Below, in pieces: positions 1 through 11,030 of a stretch of DNA of 64,000 nucleotides; position 1 is the first letter of the stretch, and each line of letters opens with the position of its first letter. The position numbers were made by a program, and so were the translations under genes. Location of the stretch: the NCBI GenBank assembly GCA_019722365.1, contig JADFUC010000983.1, forward strand, positions 62,001 to 126,000, in the 5' to 3' direction. Below the pieces are notes generated by a model. That model was not told where the DNA came from. It worked only from the letters and a program-made list of their open reading frames with translations, and ran no database searches. This DNA comes from Lithospermum erythrorhizon. Lineage: Eukaryota; Streptophyta; Magnoliopsida; Boraginales; Boraginaceae.

Positions 1-331
1 AAATTGAAGCTTTACCCTAAAAATTAACAATCTTTGCAGCCTTAATCAACACACGTAGCTTTTATTTGAATCATAATTATCTTGTCAGTAGTAAAATACC
101 CGAAAATACTATATTTGACAATCTTGTTCGAATGGAGGAAGTATATCCTGCGGCATCAAGCCTATTCTTTAGGTGGAATTTGCTATAATGAGTTGCTGAA
201 ATAAATCTGTTTGCTTTTTTTAATGGAAAATGTATACTGCACTCTCTAAAGTGTCACAGGCATTATGGTTTAACGATTATTCAAACACTGCAGGCTTGCT
301 CTGTTTGTCAGCAACGTAGCAGGAGATTGTA

Positions 332-3300
332 ATGGCTGCTTCTGAAGAAAATAGTGCATTATTTCCAATTTTCATTTTGTCAGTGATTGCGATACCATTG
401 GTGCCTTACACATTATTGAAATTATTTCGTTCTGTACCGAAGAAAGCAAAGAGAATCAATTGTGATTGCTCCGCATGCTTGCAATCTGGAAAGTATCATG
501 AACGAAAAGTGAAGCGGGTATATTTACTTCACCCACTCTTCTGAAAGAATAAATACATTGAATGGAACTGATTTTCTTTGAATAATACAAGGTTTGAGCT
601 GTTATATATTATCACCTTGTTTTTAGCAGATCACCAAATTCATAACTTGCAGCAACTTTACTGTGCTGCTGCTCTGGGTCATCACGGGCATCCTTGTTTA
701 TTATGTTAGGCAAATTACCCGTGAGGTAATGTGGACTACCCTTTTCTTATATTGTACTCCCTCCGTAATGTGATAGTTGATCATTTGGGAGAAGTTTCTT
801 GGTGTTCACTTTATCATTTAATTTCTCTATGCAACTTTTTTGTATTTTTCTTTTTAAAATTCTTCCAACTTTATTGTCTGTCTCCTCCTATTTTCATTTT
901 TATTGGTTGAGTAGTTAGTCTCTCCTTGAAAATGATATAACTTTACGACTTTATCTCCTACTTTTTCAACTCCTTAATGAAGCAGTTTTAAGCAAAATGT
1001 GATAAACTATTCTAGGACGGAGAGATCATAAGTTAAGAAGGACCTTGATAGCTTGTCCGGGTTTACCTCAATGAGCCATTGTGTTTGTTGAGCACACACT
1101 CTTTTATGCTGAAGGTTTACTGATTCCTTTTCCACAGAATCAACTGTTTGAGCCATTTGGCATTCTTGGATTGGAACCTGGTGCTTCTGACATGCAGATA
1201 AAGAAGGCATATCGAAGGCTGTCTATTCAATACCACCCTGACAAAAATCCAGACCCAGGTAAATTCTTCTGATAAAAAGGATTATATGCTATTTAAGTGA
1301 GTGTTTGGCTAATTCGGAAACAGCCTCCCTGTTATCACAGGGGTAAGGTTGCGTACTATCTGGTCCCCTTACCCTGCTTGTGCGGTAGCCTCTTCAAAGG
1401 GATTGAGACATCTTCTTGTTGTTTCTTTAAGAGAGTGTGTCGCTATAGAGTAAAAAACGCATGTAGTCTGAGCTTCTTTGCACATGGTAGCTTATAAGCG
1501 ATCCAAATAATCTCTAGCAAAGCACCCACTAAATCTCTTTTTCCAAATTAATTTTAAGCTTGTTTTCAGATGCAAACAAATACTTTGTGGAGTACATTTC
1601 CAAAGCATATCAGGCTCTGACAGATCCAATTTCGCGTGAGAATTTTGAAAAATATGGTCATCCTGATGGGAGACAGGTATCTGTTAATGAATCTCTTGTA
1701 AATTTTTTTATCTTAGATATGTGCTCCGATTTTTCATTAACAGGGGTTTCAAATAGGAATGGCTTAAACTAAAAGATAATGTATTCATTAACAGGGTTTT
1801 CAAATAGGAATGGCTCTACCCCAATTTTTACTGGATAACAATGGTGCATCTAGTGGGGTTCTGTTAGCATGCATTGTTTTTGTCTGCATTATGCTCCCAT
1901 TAGTGGCTGGTGTTATAGCCCTGTCAAGATCATCAAAGCATTCTGGAAACATTATGCGTGAAACTACGTTAGCCTATTTTGAACAAATGAAACCTTCGTT
2001 GGCTCCGAGGTATAATAGTTACTTAATATTAGTTCCTTCTCATCGACACAGCGTATGTCAAGGCACCTAATTCATATTTCCACAGTAAAGTTATGGAAGT
2101 GTTCATGAAGGCTGCTGAATATATGGATATGCCAATCCGAAGGACTGATGATGAGCCCCTTCAGAATCTCTTTACAGAAGTTCGAAGTGAGTTAAATTTG
2201 GATGTTAAAAACATTAAGCGTGAGCAAGCCAAATTTTGGAAGAAACATCCAGGACTTGTCAAGGTTAGTGTCACAGACTCAGAGTGATGAATGATGTTCC
2301 ACAAAATGGAACTTTCGTTACTTTGAAATTAGAGTTTGACAAATCCTATTCTGAACCAAGGGAATTTACTTCTGTGTATATCTTTTCAGACGGAGTTGTT
2401 AATTCACGCTCATTTAGCTCGATCAACTGCAACTTTAACACAAGATTTACATCAAGACTTGAAAGGCATCTTGCAGATTGCACCTCTACTTCTTGAAGAG
2501 CTTTTGAAGGTAAAACTTGACATAATTGTACAAACATAAGATACCACCCCCGCCACTGTATTATCTATTTTACCGTTTTATTAAAATTTCTCAAAAAATG
2601 GATTCTCTTGGAATGTTAACTTTAGGGTGAGCAACATCTAGGAGATTACCCATAGTTCACACTAAATAAAGGCGAGGATATCATTTCATTAGTGGTAATT
2701 TTTGGAATCACAAGTAATTATATAGATCTTCGGCTTTATTAAAAGACATTTCTATCATATATGCATTATCTAATCATCAGTTGCCTCGAATTACTTCTCA
2801 TTCTTGTTTAAATTATTGTATCCTTTTGACTTTGACTGAAACCTTAATTCTATTTTTTCTGCAACCTTAATATTAAATTATCAAGAAAAAGAGTATTCAA
2901 GTTGTTTTTCTTTTTATTCTGCTGGACTTTTGAAAGAAAATGTATCTAGTTCTGCTAGTCATTCTTACACATCTTATGGAAAGCAGATGGCAATGATACC
3001 ACGCAACTCAAAGGGGCATGGGTGGCTAAGGCCTGCGGTGGGAGTTATTGAGCTTTCACAATCCATTATACAGGTTCTCTTATTTTCCTTTGCAGCAAGT
3101 TCTTCAATTTTTTGAAGGAACTAAATTAGATAGTTTCTTAGTCTGTTATGGTATGATATGCAGGCTGTTCCTCTTAGTTCAAGGAAGACAGTTGGGGTAC
3201 TTTCTGAGGGAACTGCCCCCTTCTTACAGCTACCCCATTTTGATGATGCCGTTGTAAAAAAGATTGCCAATAAGGTGAGCCCACCATTTTCCTATCTTTC

Positions 3301-4298
3301 TTTTGCGTTGAAATTTTCCAAGCGATAAGATTATTATATCTTCCATCTGTAAAAACCCTCACAATCCTAATCTACTCAGCCTATCATGGATTATAGACCC
3401 TCAGGGTTCCAATAGTCCTAGGAAAAGAGCTGAAATACCACCCCAACCCCCTCTCCCCTCCTTCCTCTTTAATTTCATTAAATCCTCCAATGAATTCGTT
3501 TTCATCTTTAATATCGAGGATTTATTTTCGACATCAATGTTCCTAATATTTTTATTTGGATTGTTTCAGAAACTTCGGACACTCCAAGAACTCCAGGCCA
3601 TGTCCCCTGAAGAACGGAAGGAGATGCTTTCTCAAGTTGCTGGATTTTCTGCTGGTGAGGTACAAGATGTGGAGAAAGTACTGGAATTTATGCCTCAGAC
3701 TGCACTTGAAATTTCTTGTGAAACTGAGGGGGAGCAAGGTATACAAGATGGCGATGTTGTCACTGTTCAGGCCTGGGTAACAATAAAACGTGCTAATGGT
3801 TTGATAGGCGTGCAACCCCATGCACCTTTCTATCCATTCCCCAAGGAAGAAAATTTCTGGTTTTTACTTACTGATCCCAATTCAAACAATATTTGGTTGT
3901 CAGCAAAGGTCAATTTTATGGACAATGAAGCAGCCATTTCCATGACATCAAAAGCTATCGAAGGGAGGATGGAAACTTCAGGTGCAAGTCCCAAAGAAAT
4001 CAGTTCTGCATTACGTGAAATATCTGAAAGGATTAGGAGTGGCTCGCGACTTGTAACAGGCCAGTTCTTAGCTCCTTCTGATGGAAACTATAATTTGACG
4101 TGTTACTTGTTAAGCGATTCATGGATAGGTTGCGATTATACAACAAGCCTTAAACTGAAAGTCTTGAAGAGGAGTCGGGCTGCTAAGGATAGTTTTGTAG
4201 CAGATGAGCCAATACCAGATGACGAATCTGAAGAAGACGAGGAAACAGACGAAGATGGCAATAAGAGTGAATACAGTAGTGAAGATGATGAGAAATAA
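332..4298 (+). CDS. ERDJ2: SEC63-like J-domain protein of the ER translocon (ERdj2 type)
   Basis: Predicted SEC63 homologue, an ER membrane J protein that recruits BiP to the Sec61 channel for protein import. Exons inferred from GT-AG sites and protein continuity: 332-517, 630-725, 1138-1258, 1570-1676, 1795-2009, 2086-2263, 2390-2509, 2987-3073, 3164-3274, 3570-4298, giving 649 aa. Visible parts: N-terminal membrane segment (about residues 10-30), Cys-containing loop, second membrane segment (about 72-88), J domain (about 98-163) with HPD at 127-129 in YHPDKNPDP, a third hydrophobic segment in exon 5, a Sec63/Brl domain, and a C-terminus rich in Asp and Glu, which in this family contacts Sec62. 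Plant ERdj2 proteins are slightly longer (about 690 aa). The ATG at 332 opens directly into the conserved N-terminus. An acceptor-like TTTGTCAG just upstream hints at a 5'-UTR intron. The assignment to the family is firm; the paralogue is not determined. Confidence 0.93.
757..1028. mobile_element. Stowaway-like MITE in SEC63 intron 2
   Basis: The left end begins CTCCCTCCGTAATGTGATAG after a TA. The right end reads, on the reverse strand, CTCTCCGTCCTAGAATAG and is followed by TA. These form imperfect terminal inverted repeats of the CTCCCTCC type typical of plant Stowaway MITEs. The element lies wholly within intron 2 (726-1137), so it should be spliced out. The exact right boundary is uncertain by a few bases. 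Confidence 0.6.
1317..1430 (+). repeat. SINE fragment (AU/TS-like) in SEC63 intron 3
   Basis: The segment GGAAACAGCC, then GGGTAAGGTTGCGTACTA, then CCCCTTACCCTGCTTG, then AGCCTCTT and a short TTG-rich end follows the order of the 3' half of plant AU/TS-type SINEs. A second copy is at about 5932-6050. The tRNA-like head is not evident here, so it is probably a truncated copy. Confidence 0.5.
1736..1816 (+). repeat. Tandem duplication of the exon 5 splice acceptor of SEC63
   Basis: The segment ATTAACAGGGG followed by TTTCAAATAGGAATGGCT at about 1737-1766 recurs about 50 bases downstream as ATTAACAGGGTTTTCAAATAGGAATGGCT, where it forms the true acceptor (exon 5 starts at 1795). The upstream copy carries an AG in the same setting, but TAA follows soon after in the frame GFQIGMA. 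Use of the upstream AG would therefore stop translation. Confidence 0.75.
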
Positions 4299-5398
4299 TA
4301 CCGAGTGAAGTTATGCAGAGATATACATGATGCTAAAAAGGATATACAAGATGCTATACTAAATGTACTCCTAAAGCCTTTCTTGATCATGGCAAAGCTT
4401 TGTAACATTGGAAATATTTATCTTAAGAATTTTTCACAACTCTTTTTGGGCTAAAGATTTTTAGGCGTCCTCGTTATATTATACTTCCATCCTTTTGAAG
4501 GCGAACCTTGGACAAACTTTATGGTCTTTAACTATACACATAATTTTGGTTTTAATTCACAATTACCATGTTAATAACAGATTATGTATATACTTATATT
4601 TATCTTTATAATTATCATTTTAATACTAAAGTACATCGAACATGTAAAACAATTATATACTCATAATAACTTGATATATGTTACTATGAACCTATGGCAT
4701 TGCCAATATTTTTCTTGGCATAGAATGAGAGAGGAGAGCGAGGTATACTTCAACATGAGATAATTAGTTTCATTTACTTATACTAACACATTATTGGTAC
4801 AGTTTACTCAATGTTCTAACATTAATTAAATAATTTTAGTAGAATTCTAATAGTGATAATGAGTTGCAACAGGGGATAACTATTTCCACGCCGAATCATT
4901 TTCCGCACGACCTTGCACTTCGTACGGTCTCTATTTTTAGCACAAAAAAGATAAACGACCGTGCAAAATGCACAGCCACTACCTGTACCAAGGGTGAGCC
5001 GTGTATACTTTTGACGTGGAAATAGGTTTTTCCTCGGCCCGCCCCCACCCCACTTGTTATTAGTTGAACCATAGGAAGTCTACCCCATAATGTTTGCATG
5101 CAAGTGTTATTTTACGTTTGAACCACCCTGTAGAATGTGATCTGAAAAAAAAAGTTCTCCATTCAGGGCAGTAACACACTAAGGAATTCAAGATCAGGAG
5201 TCTAAAAATGCTCCCTTTAGAGAATATCTACTCAATATTCTCTACCTCATGCATTATATATGATAGTTGTACAGCATACAATGCAAGAGTATAAACTTTG
5301 AAGCAACTTAAGTGCTACTACAAAAATTGTACCTGAAATATTATTACCTAAAACTGTAACAGTTCTAGAGTTACAATCACAACTGCGCTATCGTTCCA
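4299..5398. other. Convergent intergenic region between SEC63 and TMEM33 genes
   Basis: The two genes end tail to tail with about 1.1 kb between their stop codons. The region should hold both 3' UTRs and polyadenylation sites. It is AT-rich, with no coding sequence and no clear transposon. A GC-richer stretch at about 4885-5060 has no recognised identity. Confidence 0.6.
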
Positions 5399-8300
5399 TT
5401 ATCTGAGCCACCACCTTTTGATAGCAGAAATAGGGCTGTTTAGAAATGGGGCATAACGTTGCACGAGAGGATTACAACTTCTATCGATCTTAGTCCACAC
5501 ATTTTGGTGATAACCAGCAGTTGCAGGAGCATGATACATGAGTTTTAAGAGCTGCACAAACAGGGAAACATTTAAAGTAATAACTAAGAATTCTCCATAC
5601 TATTAAACCAGAAAATACGAACCAAGGTCGGTCACTCTATCACCACTCATTTGTTTGTCAAGTTGACCCCAAATCCCTATGTCGAACTAGTTCATACTTA
5701 CTAATTTCACATCTTATCAGGAGAACTATTGTGTTTTAGTCAAAGTCTCAAAACAATGTCAGCGACTAACTGAGCCCCAACCAGTAAAGAACCTAGTGGG
5801 GAATGTACAAAAACTACATATTTGATAACAGAAGAGTACTCTGATTCCCAATTATGTTCTTTTGACTCTTGGATATAATAAAATAAATCAAAATGACAGT
5901 AGGTAGTGTTTGCACTCCACTATTGGGTCAACTTGGAAACAACTATCACAAGGTTAAGGTTGTGTACTATGACTACTATCCAAACCCCTTACCCTACTTA
6001 GGCAGGAGCCTCTTAGAAGGCATTTGGGCATGTTGATGTTGATGTGTAGTCCAGCCTATCGAGAAGGCCGACCTATTCTACTAGGACTACATAACCATCC
6101 AGACAAACAAGGAGACAGTGCCAGTTCAGAGTCTATGTCTTGTCAGATAGTTCAGTACTTAAATTAATATAGGTTTCTACTACCTATCCTCTGTCTATGT
6201 ATATGGTCTTCATGATTTGCTGTAAGAACCGAACCAGTGCAGATTAATCTGAAATAACAGTCGTTAATTGCATCTCATATTCTTTATTATATTATTCTGT
6301 TACATGATTAGATTTATCATTCATAAATCACATCCTAAAACTTGTATTTGCACCTACGTGTTGAACTTTGAAAGTGAAAAATTCTTGTCCCAATTCTTCC
6401 CAATTTCTTAAGTAGACCGTTGGACAGCTCTAGAAATCAAAGATTACCCCACAAGGTTGGAAGAGTCGGACTAAATTTAAAATAAATATTTCTGGTCTTT
6501 TTGTTTCAGACGAAGGCATGAAATGAAACTAGGTATATGTAAAGATGATGGTCGGCTCTACTCCGATTTTCTTCTCTTTTCTTATGACAGGAACATGCTA
6601 TAAATCTCAATAAATACTTCTTTTTGTTACAAAGAGAACAAAGTCATTCTCTGTATCAATCTCAATAAACTTTTTTTTCTGAACAGTCGATGTATTTAAT
6701 AACTAGCTTTTCACATAAACCGCGTTTAAAGGGAAAATTATTTGAATATAAAAGAGAAAAGAAGGCTACGAATCTAGAAATAATTATTTGCCTGGGATAT
6801 ATCTGATGGCTCCAATAACTAGTAAAATATCTCAAAGCACGTATTTATAAAAGTGACGGGGAATCACAGGGATTGAATGAAAACCAAGCATATATTAAAT
6901 AAACATTTCTTTCCCATGACGTAAGTTGATCGACATTGCTTACCTGCCAGTACATAAATGCTTGAATTATATTACGCTGCCATCTGCATATGGTAACAGT
7001 GAAGTTGTGAAACAGTGATATCAAGGATACACCAAGGAGAAGTTAAAAAACACTAAGACATATTGACAGCAGCACAAGAAAAAACAAGGATAGTTTCCAA
7101 GTACTCACGAAAATAGAGATAGAATGAGAAGGAAGCCAAGCCCTATCTCAGCCTGGGAAGATACACTGCTAAGGGTAGTTGTATTAGACTCAACCCAGAC
7201 ACAAGCATCCTCCAAATACTTCCTGCAGGCATACAAAAGAGAAGTCATTGACAAAGACTAGAAAACAGCAAGAAGCTCACAGAAATTTGAGTCCTATTAG
7301 GAATGTCAGCCTAAAAAATCATAAGGAATAGATGGAGTCATTACTTTTCTATAAGGATTAGAATTTGTGTGCCCTGTGGCATGTGGCTCAATATAATCAC
7401 AGATGAAACTATCAAGTGAGCACAGTGCCATGTGGCTTAATAAAATCACATAGGAAGCTTGATCCTGCGTGCATGGATCCAGCAGTATCAACAAAGGTGA
7501 GCGAATGCAGCATATTTATGCTGGCTTGCCAAACAGTCCTAGTATTACTGATACATTAACATGCCCATTGCCGCCTAAGCAGGGTAGGGAGGGGAAGTAG
7601 TATGTAGCGCACACGTGATAACGAGGGATGCCGTGTTCGATTGACCCCACTCGCAACTATAGGGAATTGGAGAAATGGGTCATCATCTCTCATATTACTT
7701 CCATTAAGGATACCTAATTAGGTCTATAAACGTAGACAGCCTCTCCTTGTGTGATAGAAAATCATTGAGAATGGTTTCGCTCATGAACTTAAGATTTGAT
7801 AATTAAGAAGCAACTTAAATATACAAGATGGAAAAAAAAAATCTTTCTTTGATATCATAAGTGGACCAACAATTTTACCTGTACAAGGTGGACCTGCTAA
7901 AATTACGCCTTAGGAACTTAGCAATGTCCTCGAGGGCCCGGCATAAAATAGGAATCAGAGCGACTGAAATAGTAAATATAAAGGCAACAATGCCATAAAC
8001 AAACATAAACATGAATAGGAATATACAAATGGGAAGCATGACAAAACAGTAGAAAAAGGCAAACTCACACTTCAGATAAAGATGTGACGTCACAAAAGTC
8101 AGACAATATATTAAGTACATAAAATCCTTTGTGATGATCACTGACTGAAACCACACTTGAACTGCCTGCAAATTCCATGCCCTAGGTTTCTGCAAAAAAG
8201 TCCTAGTTATAAGAAGCAGAATCAACAAAAAGCACATGCAAATTAATGTTAAAGCTAACATATAAAATTTACCCCATATAATGAGTACAAGGAGTATAAA

Positions 8301-11030
8301 GACGAGCATGCAGTTCCCATCAAGGAAAGTCTATATGCTCTATTAGAGATATTTTTTGGTGCAAGAGGGAAGATTGCAAGAACTCCAACGACAAAGACCT
8401 GAAAATTTGTGTTCAAAAGATCAACCACCAACGTTAGTCACACAATAATGGATACACTGGCAGATAAAATGATAAGTATAAAGGCAGATATGAACTAAAC
8501 TATTTTTCTCTTCCAATTTAACTGCCATATTATCACACATCTGTTACACATAGCTGATATTCAAGTAGGGTAACCGATAACTATCCAAAAATTCTTTTGT
8601 ACAGGAAGCAAGGGATTAAGCTATTTTTACATCAATCTAATTGCAATCAGATCATATCTGTTATACATTAGCCAATACACAGTCAGGTTAAATGATAATG
8701 TTACAGAAATGGTTATCTAGAGCAGGGAACTAAGCTTTTCTTCACCAGTTATACAACAATCATATCACATGACATCCTATGTTACACCACTTATAGGATA
8801 GGTTGTCAATGAGAAGGATGAGGTTCATAAGCATATTACTTGTTTAACACCACCCAAATTCAACACAAGAAGCTGACGCAGAATCAGTAATAGTGTCACA
8901 CTGCCATGCAATATTTAATTTCCTTCACATTTTAATCTTCTTATGATTTCCAAAAATTACATTGTCGGAGAGAATTTTTTTTTTTTGAAATACCCAAGCT
9001 TATTCCTCAAACTGCCATAAGAGTTGTCATACCCAAGCATTGACTGAAAATTGAATAGTTTTCCGATCCCAACGTAGAGATGTTGGAGTGGAAGATGCAG
9101 CTGTTGATGATCCTGCTGGTCTATTGGCAGTACCTATAAACAAAATAAGTATATGTTCGAATGATATCTCTAATCAACCCTACATAAATAACAATATCTG
9201 CACTCTGAATTTCTTAGATGAATGTGAATTTCCCGTTTTTTACTCAAATAATGAATGAGCTGCGACTTTCCTACCTGAACTATATGAACGTGGCTGGTCA
9301 GGTGTAGTTGATGATGAGGATTGTGCTGTTTGTGATGGTGATCTTGCTGACTGTGAAGAACTGCTCATCGACATCGGTTCAACTTCTAGATCTGGATCCT
9401 GCACATTTCATACAAAGGTGAACATTGAAATAATAACATATACAGCCTCAAGTAGTATCATTCTATTCTTTAAATAGGGCATGAGTGATACAACTCCATC
9501 ATTTGAAACAAAGATGTGTTACCAACTATAATACTTAAGAAAAGTCAACCAAGAAATTTAGGACTAACACACATGCTCCCAAGGATAAAATTCTCAACAA
9601 ATGGTCAGCATTACTAGCTTATAATCAGCAGTTTCAGCACCTTATCCCAGGGGGGCTGGAAAATATCTCCGAGGTGTTAATGAGATAAAAAAAAAAGATT
9701 AAGCTCATAGAGCTACATTGTACATCACTTGCACTAAAAATACCCGGCTAGATGTATTACCCATTGTATTAATTTATACAAACCTTACCTTAAATTACAA
9801 ATAAACAGATATATCTCAATTCTTACTACAAGAACTGTCCTACACAGCTCGATTAGAGAAAAGTTTAAATTAGAAAAAACAAGTCACAATTCAATTGATC
9901 TAAAATAAATAGCAAAATAAAATACCCGAACTTTGAAATTTCAATCAATAATAATTGAATAGCAGCTAACTAATTCTTAATACAAAAACTGCCATACACA
10001 TTGAATACAGAGAAATCAGTTAGAGAAAAAAAAAACTCAAGTTAAAATTTATTTAAACAAAACTAAATACTGTGATAACAAGAACTGAACTTTGAAATTG
10101 CAATCAACAATAATTGTGTTAAAAAAAATTTTTGAAAGTTAACACGAGAAACAAAAGAAAAAGTTGATGGAGTTTGAGAAGGGATTCCAACGATTGTAAG
10201 CTAATAATTGCATAAATTAACAAAATCCAAGTTGCAATTCATTTAAACAAAACTAAATACTATAATAAAAAGCACGGAACTTTGCAGTACGTCGACAATA
10301 ATTTTTAAGAAAAAACAATCGCTACGAGAAATTTGAAAAGAAAAAATGAGGGTATGCTGATTGTAAGCTAGTAATTGCATATATTAGAAAAACCCTGGTC
10401 ACAATTCATCTAAGCAAAACTAAATACCATAACAAAAACCACTGAACTTTGCAATTACAATCAACAATAATTTGAAAAACCCCCAATTCTTTACAAGAAA
10501 ATTGAAAAACAATTAATGGGTTTTGAGGGAAACATACAATATAAAACTGGTAGACCCAAATACTATAACAAAAAGCACTGAACTTTGCAATTACAATCAA
10601 CAACAATTAAAAAAAACCCCCAATTCTTGACCAAAAAAATTGATGGGTTAAAAACCCCAATTCTTTACAAGAAAATGAAAAAAAAAAAAAAGAGCGATGA
10701 AATCAGCAACTAAGGAAACATACAATATAAAACTGGTAGAACTAAATACAGCACTTTGCAATTATAATCAACAATAATTCAAAAAAACTTCAATTCTTAA
10801 CCAAAAAATATTTAAAAAAATGATGGGTTTTATGGGAAACATACAATGTAACGTTGGTAGAATTTTCGTTGGAAGTGAAGTTTGACATCTGGACGAGAAG
10901 ATAAGTGTGGAGGAATTAATACACATTCAAGGCCAATACTCATCATCTTGGATGTCGAATAATAATCATATGCTGCTGCTGACATCTTCTTCAGCTTCTG
11001 TGGATCCTCTCCTCCTACATCTTCTGCCAT
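5399..11030 (-). CDS. TMEM33/Pom33-family ER membrane protein
   Basis: Nine exons on the minus strand join in phase: 11030-10845, 9398-9275, 9133-9033, 8398-8273, 8189-8069, 7963-7879, 7222-7109, 6983-6944, 5551-5399, giving 349 aa. The product matches the plant TMEM33 (UPF0121) family of multi-pass ER/nuclear-envelope proteins, which in yeast and animals help shape ER membranes and nuclear pores. Visible features are an N-terminus with QKLKKMSAAAYDY, IPPHLSSRPDV and RKFYQRYIDPDLEVEPMS, a Ser/Thr-rich linker, LRWDRKTIQFSVNAW entering the first membrane segment, ISNRAYRLSLMGTACSSLYS, KPRAWNLQAVQVWFQS, FALIPILCRALEDIAKFLRR, and a Trp-rich C-terminus ending RWWLR. Odd: in exon 1 the family's conserved Trp-containing stretch between AYDY and LIPPH is replaced by a scrambled segment. 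The 3' exons are clean, so the family call is firm. Confidence 0.85.
5932..6050 (+). repeat. SINE fragment (AU/TS-like) in the last TMEM33 intron
   Basis: This is a second copy of the short repeat seen at 1317-1430: GGAAACA, then TTAAGGTTGTGTACTATG, CCCCTTACCCTACTT, GGAGCCTCTTAGAAGGCA, ending in GTTGATGTTGATG. The tail of TTG/TTGATG type is usual for TS-like SINEs. It lies in the 1.4-kb intron between exons 8 and 9, antisense to the gene. Confidence 0.5.
7540..7740. repeat. Possible SINE-related segment in TMEM33 intron 6
   Basis: GCCGCCTAAGCAGGGTAGGGAGGGG resembles the reverse complement of the SINE body seen elsewhere in the window. Next to it lies a box-B-like CCGTGTTCGATTGACCCC. The two parts could be separate short insertions. 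Identity is tentative. Confidence 0.3.
9880..10862. repeat. Degenerate tandem array in TMEM33 intron 1, including copies of the exon 1 donor junction
   Basis: Units built around AACTTTGCAATTACAATCAA and AACTAAATACTATAACAA recur at least six times. Later units also carry GGGAAACATACAATATAAAA, which on the gene strand is a near-copy of the exon 1 end plus its GTATGTTTCCC donor (true junction at 10845/10844). Junction-like copies lie at about 10529-10555 and 10713-10741. The array runs up to and into exon 1. Confidence 0.7.

Noticed and set aside
7875..8309. 144-aa open frame on the minus strand
   Set aside because: It is TMEM33 exons 5 and 6 read through the intron between them, plus intron 4 sequence. 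The conserved pieces join only after splicing.
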